DNA of 64,000 bases from Xanthomonas hortorum. Its GTDB lineage: Bacteria; Pseudomonadota; Gammaproteobacteria; Xanthomonadales; Xanthomonadaceae. This document shows, in pieces, positions 1 to 9,201 of the stretch (its first letter is position 1; every line of letters begins with the position of its first letter). The notes below the pieces were generated by a model. The model had not been told where the DNA came from. It made no database searches and saw only the letters and a program-made list of their open reading frames with translations. Both the position numbers and the translations under genes were made by a program. The stretch is taken from assembly GCF_024339125.1 (NCBI RefSeq), contig NZ_CP101417.1, positions 744,001 through 808,000 on the forward strand. Direction: 5' to 3'.

Positions 1-84
1 GCCGCGCGCAACGATTTCACTGTCTTGCACGACGGCATCAACGCCGCGCGCGACATCGTCGCGCATGTTGCCGGCATGCCTTGA
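1..84 (+). CDS. hrpD6: HrpD6, C-terminal fragment
   Basis: Frame 1 is open from the window edge to a TGA at 82-84 and encodes the last 27 residues of a protein ending in ...AARDIVAHVAGMP. The position directly upstream of hrpE and the C-terminal sequence match HrpD6, a small (about 80 aa) regulatory or structural protein of the Xanthomonas hrpD operon. Only the tail is visible, so the call rests on synteny and a short match. About 85 bp separate it from hrpE, and the two are expected to be co-transcribed. Confidence 0.7.
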   Translation, partial: AARNDFTVLHDGINAARDIVAHVAGMP

Positions 85-168
85 CCATCGATTTCCTTGG
101 TCGCCTCGACCAGGTAAAACGCGCCGGCAGGCGCCCCCCGTTTTAATTAACTGCTAAGGAGTCTTCGT

Positions 169-450
169 ATGGCTTTACTTCCCGAAATGAGTTCATTGCA
201 CTCGCGCGTCGGCCAGGGCATGGACGGCTTTACCGGAGGCATTTCAAATGGAATGTCCGGTGCCGCCGCAACGCATGGGGCGAGCGGGCAGATTGACTCG
301 CTGCTCGGCGACCTCACCGCCTCGGACGAGGATCAAAAGCGCATGAACAACAAGATCACCATGCTCAAGAACGATCTCGACTTCAACGTGGCGCTCAACA
401 AGTTCATCGGCAAGGCCGGCGACAATGCAAAAAGCCTGGTCGGTCAGTAA
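169..450 (+). CDS. hrpE: Hrp pilus subunit HrpE
   Basis: This 93-aa protein matches Xanthomonas HrpE, the major pilin of the extracellular Hrp pilus through which T3SS substrates travel to the plant cell. The sequence shows a Gly/Ser/Ala-rich N-terminal half (residues about 15-45) with the secretion signal, and a polar C-terminal helix (about 50-90) that in this family packs the pilus. There are no cysteines and no signal peptide, as expected for a substrate of the T3SS itself. The ATG follows an AAGGAG site about 7 nt upstream, which fixes the start. Its neighbours hrpD6 and hpaB are in the usual hrpD-operon order. Length equals the family norm. Confidence 0.93.
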   Translation: MALLPEMSSLHSRVGQGMDGFTGGISNGMSGAAATHGASGQIDSLLGDLTASDEDQKRMNNKITMLKNDLDFNVALNKFIGKAGDNAKSLVGQ

Positions 451-506
451 CGGCTTTTGACATGACGCGGGGCCGGTATGCGGTCCTGCGTCAGGTTGCA
501 AGACGG

Positions 507-989
507 ATGAGCAGCGCTCGATTCGAAGCGATCGTTGAGCAGATGTGCGAAGCACTGGACCTGCCGGATGTGCAGGGGGTGCTCAGCAGTCGTTTGCTCT
601 GGGTAGACGGGTTTGAAGTCTATCTGCACATGCCTGCAGCCCAGACCGACGATGACGCACAGCAAGCGCCGGAAGAAGAAGCGCTTTACCTACGCATCTC
701 CTACGGCCTTGCTCCTGCGGGACGGACCCTGACGGTCTTCCGGCTGCTGCTGGAAGCCAACCTGTCGGTATATGCACAGGACCAGGCGCAACTCGGATTG
801 AACGATGCCGGCGTGATCGTGCTGGTCGTGCGCGTTCCGCTGGACGACGACGTCGACGGCGCCTGGATCTGCGATCTGCTCGCCCACTATGCCGAGCATG
901 GCCGTTACTGGAACAACAACATCTTCATTGCACACGACGAAATGTTCGAAGGAATCGCAACGGGAAACTATCTGTGGCTACGCGCGTGA
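507..989 (+). CDS. hpaB: T3SS export-control chaperone HpaB
   Basis: The 160-aa product (from MSSARFEAIVEQ) matches HpaB, the general class-IB-type chaperone that escorts effectors to the secretion ATPase and controls the switch to effector secretion. It is small and acidic, with an N-terminal helix followed by alternating strands, and has the C-terminal NIFIAHDEMFEG segment typical of the family. The frame is open from an earlier ATG at 462, but the ATG at 507 gives the expected family length. The gene lies 56 bp after hrpE, in the usual order. It is followed by a non-conserved region instead of directly by hrpF. Confidence 0.88.
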   Translation: MSSARFEAIVEQMCEALDLPDVQGVLSSRLLWVDGFEVYLHMPAAQTDDDAQQAPEEEALYLRISYGLAPAGRTLTVFRLLLEANLSVYAQDQAQLGLNDAGVIVLVVRVPLDDDVDGAWICDLLAHYAEHGRYWNNNIFIAHDEMFEGIATGNYLWLRA

Positions 990-1163
990 GGTGCTCGGCG
1001 TTGCCTGCATGCCGATGGTGTTAGCCAGACATGCACGACTGCGCAGCACGCTGCCGGGGCTTTGCGCATCCGCTGCGCTGTATAGCATCGCTACGCTGTC
1101 GCGCGGTTATTTCCCCACCGCAGGATTTCTTCCGCCATCCATCTCTTGCAAGGACACTCGCCA

Positions 1164-2288
1164 ATGAATCTCGCCATTCCCTCACATACCACTGCGAGCT
1201 TACAGCCGTCCTCATTCTCCCCTTCGGAGCAGCAAGCCCTCACTGCGGTGATCATGAGCATGCTGGCGTACTGCATGCAACGCCTGCTCAGCGACATGAT
1301 GCAGCCACAAGATCAGCCATCCAGTGACGGTCAGCAACCGACCAACTTCAATCCGACACCATCGATGCCGCCATCGAACCCGCCGTGTTCCACCAACCCC
1401 GGCGGGCAACACGGCAGCGGTGCCGGCAATGGCAATGGCAATGGCAACAACGGTGGCAACGGTGGCAACGGCAGCAACACCTCCGGAACGGGAGCCGGCA
1501 ACGGCGCATCGCACACCAACCCGGGTCACTCGGCGACTCCAACACCCACGCCCACCGACGGTGCTCACGGCACGCCAGGCCCGACCGGCACGCAGGCGCC
1601 ACTGCCTCCCGGCAAGGTCGTCACCGCGCCACCCGGCATCCAGAACAAGCCCATCGTGGTGCACAAGGGCGAGGTGTTCGACGGCAAGGGCCAGCTTTAC
1701 ACCGGTGGCCCAGGCCTGGGCGATGGCTCCCAGAACGAGCACCAGCAGCCACTTTTCGTCGTCGAGGACGGTGGCAGCCTCTGCAACGTCCGCATGGGTG
1801 GCACCGGCGACGGTGTGCATTTCATGGCCAGCGGCAAGATGGTCAACTGCGTCAACGAAGATGTCAGCGAGGATGCAGTCACCATCGATGGGCAGGGCAA
1901 CCGTGAGCACGATGCGGGGATTGCCGGTTGCAGCCCCGAGGTCAGCGGCCGGCCGAAGGTCGAAATCATCAATTGCACGTTCAAGAACGCCGCAGACAAG
2001 GTCGTGCAGGACAACGGCGCTGCCGACGTGGTGATGTCGGGCGACACCGTCAACGGCGCCAGCAAGGTCTTCCGCACCAACGGTGGGCATGCCGATATCG
2101 ACTCGCACCTTCAGGTCGAGAATTGCGAGTTCAACCAGGTCAAGGAAGCGGTGTTCCGGACCGACGCGCGCGGCGCGACGGTGACGCTGGCAAACCTGAA
2201 GACCGATGCGCCCGACGAGGTGATTGCCCCCGACGCTTCCCAGGCGATAGGTGCGACACGTATCGGCCACAAGGCCTACAGCGGCTGA
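1164..2288 (+). CDS. hrpW: Harpin with pectate lyase domain, HrpW
   Basis: The 374-aa protein combines a harpin-like N-terminus (residues 1 to about 170; Ser/Gln/Pro-rich, with a Gly/Asn repeat tract at about 80-115 and no signal peptide) with a C-terminal polysaccharide lyase family 3 domain (about 175-370). The right-handed beta-helix pattern is visible in the stretches FDGKGQLYTGG, VRMGGTGDGVHF and INCTFKNAADKVVQDNGAADV. HrpW proteins are T3SS-secreted and act in the plant apoplast or cell wall. The start ATG follows AAGGA by 7 nt; an upstream in-frame TTG at 1146 lacks a better site. It lies 174 bp after hpaB with no PIP box that I could find, so it may be read from the hpaB transcript. 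Confidence 0.85.
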   Translation: MNLAIPSHTTASLQPSSFSPSEQQALTAVIMSMLAYCMQRLLSDMMQPQDQPSSDGQQPTNFNPTPSMPPSNPPCSTNPGGQHGSGAGNGNGNGNNGGNGGNGSNTSGTGAGNGASHTNPGHSATPTPTPTDGAHGTPGPTGTQAPLPPGKVVTAPPGIQNKPIVVHKGEVFDGKGQLYTGGPGLGDGSQNEHQQPLFVVEDGGSLCNVRMGGTGDGVHFMASGKMVNCVNEDVSEDAVTIDGQGNREHDAGIAGCSPEVSGRPKVEIINCTFKNAADKVVQDNGAADVVMSGDTVNGASKVFRTNGGHADIDSHLQVENCEFNQVKEAVFRTDARGATVTLANLKTDAPDEVIAPDASQAIGATRIGHKAYSG

Positions 2289-2323
2289 TCGCGCGCGCTG
2301 CGCCGTCGCCGCGCGTCGATCGC

Positions 2324-2358
2324 GCCCGGCAGATGCATGGTTGCCGCATCTGCCGGGC
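2324..2358 (+). terminator. Hairpin after hrpW
   Basis: A perfect 13-bp stem (GCCCGGCAGATGC at 2324-2336 paired with its complement at 2346-2358) lies 36 bp after the hrpW stop. There is no T-run after it, so intrinsic termination is uncertain; it may instead stabilise the 3' end or help Rho-dependent termination. Confidence 0.45.
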
Positions 2359-2457
2359 GTCAGTGCCCGCCGTCGTAGGCGATGACCGCAGACCGACCAT
2401 CATCGTAGCGACGCCTGCGCGGCACGCACTGCGTCGCGGCAAGCAAACACTGCTGCC

Positions 2458-5400
2458 ATGTGCAAACGGGCCGCTCGCCCTGTTCGGCTTTACAGCAGCG
2501 GCGTGCACAGTCGGACGCGAACCTCCACACGCGAGAGATCGACCTTGACCCGTATCCGCCCTTCCACCGTGACAGTCGGGCTGCCTGGCAACAGCCACAG
2601 CACCGCGCATGCAGGTACGCCCTCGCCGCACAAGCAGGCGCATCACCGACTGCATCAACTGGATGGGCCCGCGGCCGAGTCCGAAGCACGCGCGGCACAA
2701 ATGGATGTGGCCGCACGGGTACATCGCTACACCGCAGCTGCTGCCGACACCGGACAGGGCACGCCTGCGTCGCGCGAGACAGGCAGGCTGCGCGGCATGC
2801 GCAAGTCGTTGAAGAAGCTCGCCCGGCTCGCCGGCACGGCAGTGGGCATCGCCCGGCAGGCCACTCCCGACCATACGCGCCTGCTGCGCTACCAGGGCAC
2901 GTCTGCGCAGCCTGCACCGCCCGCTCGATCGGAGCCGGGCGACTGGCACTCACTGGCTCCCTTGCAGACAGCGAAATTCGCCGCCTCGCAACGGCTGAGC
3001 GATGCCCGGATCGCCGCGCGCAAGGCCGCAGCGCTTCAGCGCCTGGTGCATCTGCATCTCGATCGCCTGGAGCAGGACACCGGTTTGCATGCCAGACGCG
3101 CACCGCGCCTGGCCGACCGTGCCAACGAGACCCGCAAACGCCAACAGGTGCTGGCCACCTGGAACGCGCTACTACGCAAACACATCGCCGATTGCAGCGA
3201 GCGCCTGGCGCACACCGAGCAACAGCTGCAGCAGCAGTTGGACCAACTGACGGCCATGCCCGCGCCTGCGGCAAGCGATCGTCGACCGCGCCTGCGCGAC
3301 ATGCTCAAGCACGAAGCCGAGCTGGATCGGATCCGCAAGCTGCACGAGCACGCGCGCCATCTGTCCGCCCTGCGCGAGAAACAGCAGGCCTCGCTGCAGC
3401 GCCTGCAAGTGCGCGCCGCCAGCCTCGACACCACCCTGGGGCAGGCGCTGCAGTCTGCGCACATCGTGGCTGGCGACCTGTTCGAGACCGCTGCGCACGC
3501 CGACAAGCTGCGTGCACTGCTGCCGGCGCTGGCGGGTCTGACGCACTCGCTCGCGCAGGAGGTCGACACCGCAGCGGCCGACGATCTGCGCGCCAGCCAG
3601 GCGCTAAGTGCCGCGTCGGACGCGCTGATTGCCGCGCAGATCGCGCAGACCGCATCCAGCGCAACCGATGCCGCTGTGGCCACTGCATTGCGCAAGCGCT
3701 TGTCGACATGGGCGAGCGGGCTCTCCACCACGCGTTTCGGAGACCAGGCGGTGCCTGCAGCGGGCATCGTGGCCATCGCGCTTGGCGCGCTGCGCTCGGC
3801 AGTGGCCGGTGTGCTCGGCGACAACCGCGCTGACGCGGCGGCGCTGCTGCTTGCCACCTTCGACCATGTCCACAACAGCACCTGGAGCGCGCTGATCCCT
3901 GCCGATCCGCAACAGCACGATGCCGGACAGGGCGCGATGGGCGAGCACACCGGGATTCCTCGCGCAGCGATCGAGGCGGCGACGACGCGCTGGCTGGCGA
4001 CTCTGGCGCGCGTGCCGCGCGGCCGCCAGGTGCTCGGCCAGTTGATCCAGGCACGCCACGAACGTGCCGACGAACCGGGCCGCCAGGACATCGCGCGCAT
4101 CGCATTACGGGCCGATGCGCTGCTGCGCGCCACGCCCCTGGACGATACCGCCACGCGGTGCTGGCTGAGCGATGCACGGCGCGCGGCCGTCAGTGCCCTG
4201 CACGCGGCCGACCCGGCGCAGGCGCTGCAGACCTGCAGCAGCGACCAACGCGCGGCATACCATGCGCTGCGCAACGGCTACGAGTCGTGTGCTCCCGACT
4301 CGGCGTATGCGCGCGCAAACGCCCACTTGCAGGCATTCGGCGAGGCGGTGCGCACGGCCACCTCGCCCCATCCTGGGGACGCACACGCGAGCGCTCCCAA
4401 TCCGCTGCATGCCTTGTCGGAGGGGCTGGAGGTCGCATCGGCCACCGCACTGCCGACACCGCGTCGACGCGCCAACCTGACCCTGGAACACGCCTGCGCT
4501 GCCTTGATCGGCTACCTGGGCGCATTGCACGCCGCCCGGCCGCAGGGCTATGTGCCATCGCAGGCCGAGTTGCACTGGCAAGCGGCTGCCGAGTTGCTGC
4601 AATGGGTCGATGAGGACGTGGACCGCAGCGGCATGGTCTTCGATGCCGCCACCCTGGCGCGCATCGCCGAACGTGCGGCGGTGCTGCACGACCACCATCA
4701 GGCACAGGCATCCAGCACCCCGGGCGGTGCAGTGGTACAGGCAGCGCCACCTGAAGGATTGCGGCGTGCCTGGGAGCAGGTGCGAAGCGGCCGCTGCACC
4801 GCGCCAGCCGCGTTCGATCTGTTGCGTACCTGCCTGTCTACCGTGCACGCGGAGCAAGCGGCCGAGCTGCAAGCAAGCGATGCCTGGCCACAGACCACAG
4901 TGTGGCTCACTCATGCGGATGACTGCCTGGCGCATTTCGACACCGCCGTCGACAAGACCTTGCAGTTGGCGAAGCAGACCGGTGCCGACGCCCTGACCCA
5001 CCCCGAGACGTTGCTGGACTTGCTGCGCGACATGCTCTCGCACCTGGAATGGCGCGACCGCTGGCGGATGACCTGCCAACGGACCTGGGGCGCCAATCTC
5101 GCACCGCTTTCGGCGGCAGCTGCCGTTGCAGGATCTGCGTTCGGCCTGGGCGCGCGACTGATCGCCAGCATGCAGTGCAATCGCGATGCCTCGCTGGAGT
5201 TCTACATGGGACGTACCGGTCTGTACCTGCAGATCAGTCGCCAATCCACGACACAGCGCCAGCTCGGTGCGGGCCTGACTGCCGGCTATGGCATCGCTGT
5301 GGACAGTGCCTACGCGGCAGCCGGCGTGTCGGCCGCCGTGGACTGGCGCTATCGGCGCGAGGTCGGCGTGGAAGATGGCCTGCAGATCCGTATCCCCCGG

Positions 5401-6495
5401 CTGGGGAAGGGCCGCGAACCGGCGCTGTCGCAGGCGTTTTTGCGCATGCTGGAGCATCTGGTGCGCCGCGCAGCACCCGATCATCCAGAGCAGCCACACG
5501 GCGCGGACTGGATGCATGCGTTGCTGGCCGAGCATCCGGAGGCCAGCGTCGGGCTGATCGACCAGGCCGCACGCGTCAGCCAGGGAACCGAATGCAGCGC
5601 CAGCGTCAGCGCCGGCCTGCGCGCAGGCGATACGCACGGCCGCCGTGCGGGCGGCTCGCTCGGGCTCGGCGTCAAATCGCGCCAGGACCTCGGCTGGACG
5701 TCGACGACCGTGGCCGGCTACATGACTACGCAGTATTGCGACGCCACCGCCGCACGCCGGGTGGAAGCGGGCGCACGCCTGACGGCCGGCGTACAACTGG
5801 CACTTGCCCAGCATCGACGCGGAGGCGCATCGGCGACGCCTGCAGCCAGCACCACGGTCTCGGCAATCGAAGCCGGCTATGCGGCCGAAGCGAGCGCGGA
5901 CGTGGCCACCGCGTTCTGCACGCTGTTCCAGTTCGGCGGCGAAATCGATCCGGTTCGCAGCGACCGCGCGACCGACTTCGCGCAATTCGCCGCGTTCGAA
6001 CGCCTGGTCCGCAGCCGGTGGGAGCGCTGGGCCGACTACGGCCTGGTCAAGCTGGGCAACGACGTCGACCAGACCTTGCAGCCGGTGCTGGCAGAGCTGC
6101 AACTGGAGCATTTCATGCAGCAGGCCAGGCGCTTTGCCGATGGCAACGCGCTGGCCGCCCTGTTTGCCGACGAGGCGTTGCGCAGCGCCGCTGCGCCGCT
6201 GCTGGACGTGCACCGTGCACTTGCACTGGTGGCGCAGGACACGGGTGACCACGCGCGTGCACTCGCCGAGCGTACGGCCTTCGACGCGTTGCTGCAGCAG
6301 CCCGCCGTGTGGGAGCCGACCTTGCTGCTGGTCCGCGAGAAGGCGAAACTGACCGAAGAACGTGGCGTGGACTTCATCGTCAAGCGCCAGCGCAACCGCA
6401 TCGCCGAGGCCATGCGCACGGTCGGTCAATGGCCGGCGTACGAAGCGGTCCCGCGCGCCGCAGCGTCCCGTTCCACTCCCACTGCTCGCAGGTAA
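2458..6495 (+). CDS. Very large T3SS effector candidate, XopZ/AWR-like
   Basis: This 1345-aa protein has no signal peptide. Its N-terminus is Arg/Ser/Thr/His-rich like type III secretion signals, followed by a long Ala/Leu/Arg-rich, largely helical region (about 150-900). A Gly/Ala-rich region with beta-sheet character (about 880-1200) comes next, including LGARLIASMQ, TAGYGIAVDSAYAAAGVSAAVDWRY and GWTSTTVAGYMTTQY. Size, composition and the position between hrpW and xopF1 fit the XopZ (AWR) effector family, most likely the XopZ2 type; I infer this from memory of the family, without an alignment. The start is doubtful: a TTG at 2545, 29 codons in, follows a GAGAG motif and would give a 1316-aa product beginning MTRIRPSTVT. 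No PIP box was found upstream. A long antisense ORF here is a codon-bias shadow. Confidence 0.6.
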   Translation: MCKRAARPVRLYSSGVHSRTRTSTRERSTLTRIRPSTVTVGLPGNSHSTAHAGTPSPHKQAHHRLHQLDGPAAESEARAAQMDVAARVHRYTAAAADTGQGTPASRETGRLRGMRKSLKKLARLAGTAVGIARQATPDHTRLLRYQGTSAQPAPPARSEPGDWHSLAPLQTAKFAASQRLSDARIAARKAAALQRLVHLHLDRLEQDTGLHARRAPRLADRANETRKRQQVLATWNALLRKHIADCSERLAHTEQQLQQQLDQLTAMPAPAASDRRPRLRDMLKHEAELDRIRKLHEHARHLSALREKQQASLQRLQVRAASLDTTLGQALQSAHIVAGDLFETAAHADKLRALLPALAGLTHSLAQEVDTAAADDLRASQALSAASDALIAAQIAQTASSATDAAVATALRKRLSTWASGLSTTRFGDQAVPAAGIVAIALGALRSAVAGVLGDNRADAAALLLATFDHVHNSTWSALIPADPQQHDAGQGAMGEHTGIPRAAIEAATTRWLATLARVPRGRQVLGQLIQARHERADEPGRQDIARIALRADALLRATPLDDTATRCWLSDARRAAVSALHAADPAQALQTCSSDQRAAYHALRNGYESCAPDSAYARANAHLQAFGEAVRTATSPHPGDAHASAPNPLHALSEGLEVASATALPTPRRRANLTLEHACAALIGYLGALHAARPQGYVPSQAELHWQAAAELLQWVDEDVDRSGMVFDAATLARIAERAAVLHDHHQAQASSTPGGAVVQAAPPEGLRRAWEQVRSGRCTAPAAFDLLRTCLSTVHAEQAAELQASDAWPQTTVWLTHADDCLAHFDTAVDKTLQLAKQTGADALTHPETLLDLLRDMLSHLEWRDRWRMTCQRTWGANLAPLSAAAAVAGSAFGLGARLIASMQCNRDASLEFYMGRTGLYLQISRQSTTQRQLGAGLTAGYGIAVDSAYAAAGVSAAVDWRYRREVGVEDGLQIRIPRLGKGREPALSQAFLRMLEHLVRRAAPDHPEQPHGADWMHALLAEHPEASVGLIDQAARVSQGTECSASVSAGLRAGDTHGRRAGGSLGLGVKSRQDLGWTSTTVAGYMTTQYCDATAARRVEAGARLTAGVQLALAQHRRGGASATPAASTTVSAIEAGYAAEASADVATAFCTLFQFGGEIDPVRSDRATDFAQFAAFERLVRSRWERWADYGLVKLGNDVDQTLQPVLAELQLEHFMQQARRFADGNALAALFADEALRSAAAPLLDVHRALALVAQDTGDHARALAERTAFDALLQQPAVWEPTLLLVREKAKLTEERGVDFIVKRQRNRIAEAMRTVGQWPAYEAVPRAAASRSTPTARR

Positions 6496-6532
6496 GCCGC
6501 GCGCCAGGCCGGCACCGGGAGCACCAGCAAGC

Positions 6533-6560
6533 GACAGACGCAACGGCGGCTGCGTCTGTC
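6533..6560. terminator. Hairpin between convergent effector genes
   Basis: GACAGACGCA (6533-6542) pairs perfectly with TGCGTCTGTC (6551-6560) across an 8-nt loop. It sits between the ends of the XopZ-like gene and xopF1, where both transcripts must stop. There is no clear T-run on either side, so the terminator call is moderate. Confidence 0.4.
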
Positions 6561-6606
6561 CTTGCAGCGTGCAATCCGCGAGCGGATCACCCGCGCGATC
6601 GATCGC

Positions 6607-8640
6607 TCACGGTCGGCCGCTTTCCCACTGGCGCAGTTTCTCGCTCTCGTGCAACGCCTCCCTGAGCGTCGTTAACTCGGTATCCAGTGTCGCGGTGAGG
6701 TCGTTGCATGGCACTCCGCTGAACATCGCCTTCTGCCGGGCGTGCAGCGCATCGCGCACCGTGTCGATGGTCGCAATCGAGGGGGACTGCGTGCCGATTT
6801 CCGCGCGCAATGTTTCCAGGGCTTCGCGCAACCTCCCCACCTGTGGTCCCGGCGCAGGCGCAAGCCGCTCCCCCTCTTCCAGGGCGCGCGCAATCTGCGC
6901 CGGTGTCGGCGCCGAAAACAGCGCGATCGCCTCGTCGATGGGCTCGGCCAGCGCCTGAAGCGTGCGTGCGATGGTGCGTTGATGATTGGCTGCGGTGACG
7001 GCACGTTCCTGATCCAGTCGCGTCGCCTGGGTGGTGTTGGCGCCGTTCTTGGCCTTCAGCGCATTCCAGACCGTATCGTTGAACAGGGTCTGCACCGCCT
7101 GCTGCACGACCGAAGCGGTGGAGTTGCCGGCTTCGCCCGCAACGGCTCCGCTTGCGTTACCGCCACGCAACGGCGCAGCAATCAAGCGACCGGCGCCGAG
7201 CGAAGCGAAACTGGCCAACACATTGCCGAGCACGTGGCGGCCCAACACATCCCGCACCGCAGTTGTCATTGCATTGGTCGTCTTGAAGGCCTGCCTGGCC
7301 AAAGCCAGTGCTTCCTCACCGGTCTCCAGCAAATAGGTCGGGGGGAATCGCACGGCATCGGACCACTGCGCAGGTCGACGCGCCTTGTCCGGCAACGCCA
7401 GCGAAAACAGATTCAACCTCTGTTGTCCGCCCAGCAGATCGGGAACGCTCATCTGGCCGGTGCGCGCAACTGCCTTGCCGGTTTCAAGCAAGGCTTTCTG
7501 CACGACCCCTGCCCCGCCGATGGCGAGTGCGCTCAACCCCAGCTGGCCCGCTGGCGTGAGCGTATCCGGATCGTCGGAGGTTCGCCGCGCCACATTGAAT
7601 CCTGCATTGATTGTCGGCTTGAGCAACAAGGTGTCCAGGGACTTGTCGTCCAATGTCGATTGCCAGTGGGCGATGCCTGCGCGCAGATCGTAGGCCTGCG
7701 CCTTGAGCTCCGCGAGCGTCGGTGCGTTGCCCTCGCCGGGGCGCGTGAATCGCTTGCATTGGCCGGTGATCTCCAATAAAACCGGCGGCGAATCGGGCAA
7801 CAGGATTTTGGGGTCGATGGCCTTGAACCGCGGCAAGTTGGCGACACGCGCGCGCCGATCCATCGCCGGGATCAACATGGTCTGGCAGGTATACGAGGCC
7901 AATCCCGACACCGCACCGAAAAGCGCCGCCGTGCTCACGGCCTCCGATCCGCGCGGGCGCGTTCTTTCGTAGGCGGCGCTCGCTGCTATACCGAACGGGT
8001 TCCGCATCGCCGTGATGAGGAAGGCGTTGAGGCACTCGTAGGCGATCGGCCACGCTGCCTTTGCGCCCGCCGTCTTCATATCGCCGACGACCTGGTATCC
8101 GGCATCCGGCCCGAACGCAGTGATGCGCTCATCCACGCGCGCGTCCGCCCATTCCAGATACGCGGCCTGCAGCGCCTGCTGCTCCTCCGACGGCGCTGCA
8201 AATGGCAGTCTGTCCAGGCGTGCGCGTATCTGCCCCTTCAAGTCAGCGGCTGTCGACGCACTGCGCTGCGCATAGGTCGCTGCAACGGCAGGCGCGGCAG
8301 GCGCGTCCGACACATCGCTGACCGAGGACCAGGGGCTTAGCGGCGGAGTGTAAAACGCGGCATCCGTCAGCTCCGAAGAATGCGACGACTGCGAGGACTG
8401 CGAGCGATGGGATGCGCCATGCGAGCACTCGGCATGACTTGCGTCGGTCGTCGCGCGACGTGGAAACGCTGCGCGACTACCACGCAACATCGGGCCCGGA
8501 GAGCGTAAGCCCGCAAGCGGCCCGGTTGGAGGCCGCGTCTGCGGTGCTGCAGCGGCCTCCTCGGCCTGCGTTGGGTGTGTGGGGGCAGGCGAGGTTGCGC
8601 GGCTGCTGAAAGAGGCCCCAATGTCGCTGGTGAGCTTCAT
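6607..8640 (-). CDS. xopF1: T3SS effector XopF1
   Basis: The 677-aa protein (from MKLTSDIGASF) is close in length to Xanthomonas XopF1 (about 670 aa), an effector encoded in the hpaB-hrpF region of several species. The N-terminal 120 residues are Ser/Pro/Ala-rich and disordered, with runs such as SSQSSHSSE typical of translocation signals. The rest is helical with moderately hydrophobic Gly/Ala stretches (about 215-270 and 455-505) and a C-terminal coiled region. No catalytic motif is apparent. The start ATG overlaps the chaperone stop codon (ATGA), so translation is probably coupled, and both genes should be driven by the PIP box at 9177-9201. The in-frame extension upstream lies inside the chaperone gene and is rejected as a start. 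Confidence 0.78.
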   Translation of the reverse strand: MKLTSDIGASFSSRATSPAPTHPTQAEEAAAAPQTRPPTGPLAGLRSPGPMLRGSRAAFPRRATTDASHAECSHGASHRSQSSQSSHSSELTDAAFYTPPLSPWSSVSDVSDAPAAPAVAATYAQRSASTAADLKGQIRARLDRLPFAAPSEEQQALQAAYLEWADARVDERITAFGPDAGYQVVGDMKTAGAKAAWPIAYECLNAFLITAMRNPFGIAASAAYERTRPRGSEAVSTAALFGAVSGLASYTCQTMLIPAMDRRARVANLPRFKAIDPKILLPDSPPVLLEITGQCKRFTRPGEGNAPTLAELKAQAYDLRAGIAHWQSTLDDKSLDTLLLKPTINAGFNVARRTSDDPDTLTPAGQLGLSALAIGGAGVVQKALLETGKAVARTGQMSVPDLLGGQQRLNLFSLALPDKARRPAQWSDAVRFPPTYLLETGEEALALARQAFKTTNAMTTAVRDVLGRHVLGNVLASFASLGAGRLIAAPLRGGNASGAVAGEAGNSTASVVQQAVQTLFNDTVWNALKAKNGANTTQATRLDQERAVTAANHQRTIARTLQALAEPIDEAIALFSAPTPAQIARALEEGERLAPAPGPQVGRLREALETLRAEIGTQSPSIATIDTVRDALHARQKAMFSGVPCNDLTATLDTELTTLREALHESEKLRQWESGRP

Positions 8641-9080
8641 GAGGCCACCTCCGCCGGGCTGCCGGCCTGAGTCACCAGCGCGTCCAGCACCACACGGGCG
8701 ACCACTTGCCCGCGCTCCAGCGCGGTGGCCACGGCATCGGGCGTGCGCCCGAGCAACAGCGGGCAGACACACAGCAGCCCAAGATCCGAGAGCGTGAGCC
8801 GCCATCCGTAGTGCGTCAGTAATTGTTCCTGCAGCGCCAGCAGCGTCACCACCTCATCGCCGCCGAGCTCGCGTGCGGCCAACGGCAGGATCACTTCCGG
8901 AAAGGCCGTCATTTCGCCCTGCTGCATCTGCGTGTGGACACGGCACCGCATGCCCGCAGGCCCAAGGATGGTTTCACCTTCGCCAAGTCGCTGCGCAAGC
9001 TCGTCGGGCAACCCAAGACGGACCGCCAGGTTGGTGAAAAATGCGTCGTTCGCGGTGTGGAGTTTTCCCAATTCCGACAT
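8637..9080 (-). CDS. Type III secretion chaperone-like protein upstream of xopF1
   Basis: The 147-aa product (from MSELGKLHTANDAFF) has the small alpha/beta CesT-like layout of T3SS chaperones: N-terminal helix (NLAVRLGLPDELAQRL), a strand block (ETILGPAGMRCRVHTQ), and amphipathic helices around TLLALQEQLLTHYGWRL. Its stop overlaps the xopF1 start by 4 nt (ATGA), the usual arrangement of a dedicated chaperone and its effector. In X. euvesicatoria the hpaB-hrpF region carries small hpa genes (hpaD, hpaI) next to xopF1; this gene may correspond to one of them, but I cannot tell which, so no symbol is given. A start further upstream is in frame, but the choice at 9080 gives normal chaperone size. 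Confidence 0.68.
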   Translation of the reverse strand: MSELGKLHTANDAFFTNLAVRLGLPDELAQRLGEGETILGPAGMRCRVHTQMQQGEMTAFPEVILPLAARELGGDEVVTLLALQEQLLTHYGWRLTLSDLGLLCVCPLLLGRTPDAVATALERGQVVARVVLDALVTQAGSPAEVAS

Positions 9081-9176
9081 TTTCCGAAATCCTCGAGAAA
9101 GTAGGCGATGAGTACCGATACACCATTCCGGTAGGACAAAGTCTCCGGTGCGGGACGCATACCCAGGTAAACCCCT

Positions 9177-9201
9177 GCGAAAGACTCTTGCCGTGCGCGA
9201 A
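9177..9201 (-). promoter_or_regulatory. Perfect PIP box (HrpX site)
   Basis: On the minus strand the sequence reads TTCGC-N15-TTCGC (GCGAA at 9177-9181 and 9197-9201 on the plus strand). This exactly matches the plant-inducible promoter box bound by the AraC-type activator HrpX. It lies 97 bp upstream of the chaperone start and faces the chaperone-xopF1 operon. No clear YANNNT -10 box could be picked at the usual 30-32 bp. Confidence 0.85.

Noticed and set aside
4105..6543. 812-aa open frame on the minus strand
   Set aside because: It lies fully antisense to the XopZ-like gene, has no family features and reflects GC-rich codon bias.
9177..9201. PIP box as a promoter for the IS3 element or a plus-strand gene
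   Set aside because: The TTCGC-N15-TTCGC order is on the minus strand and faces the chaperone-xopF1 operon.
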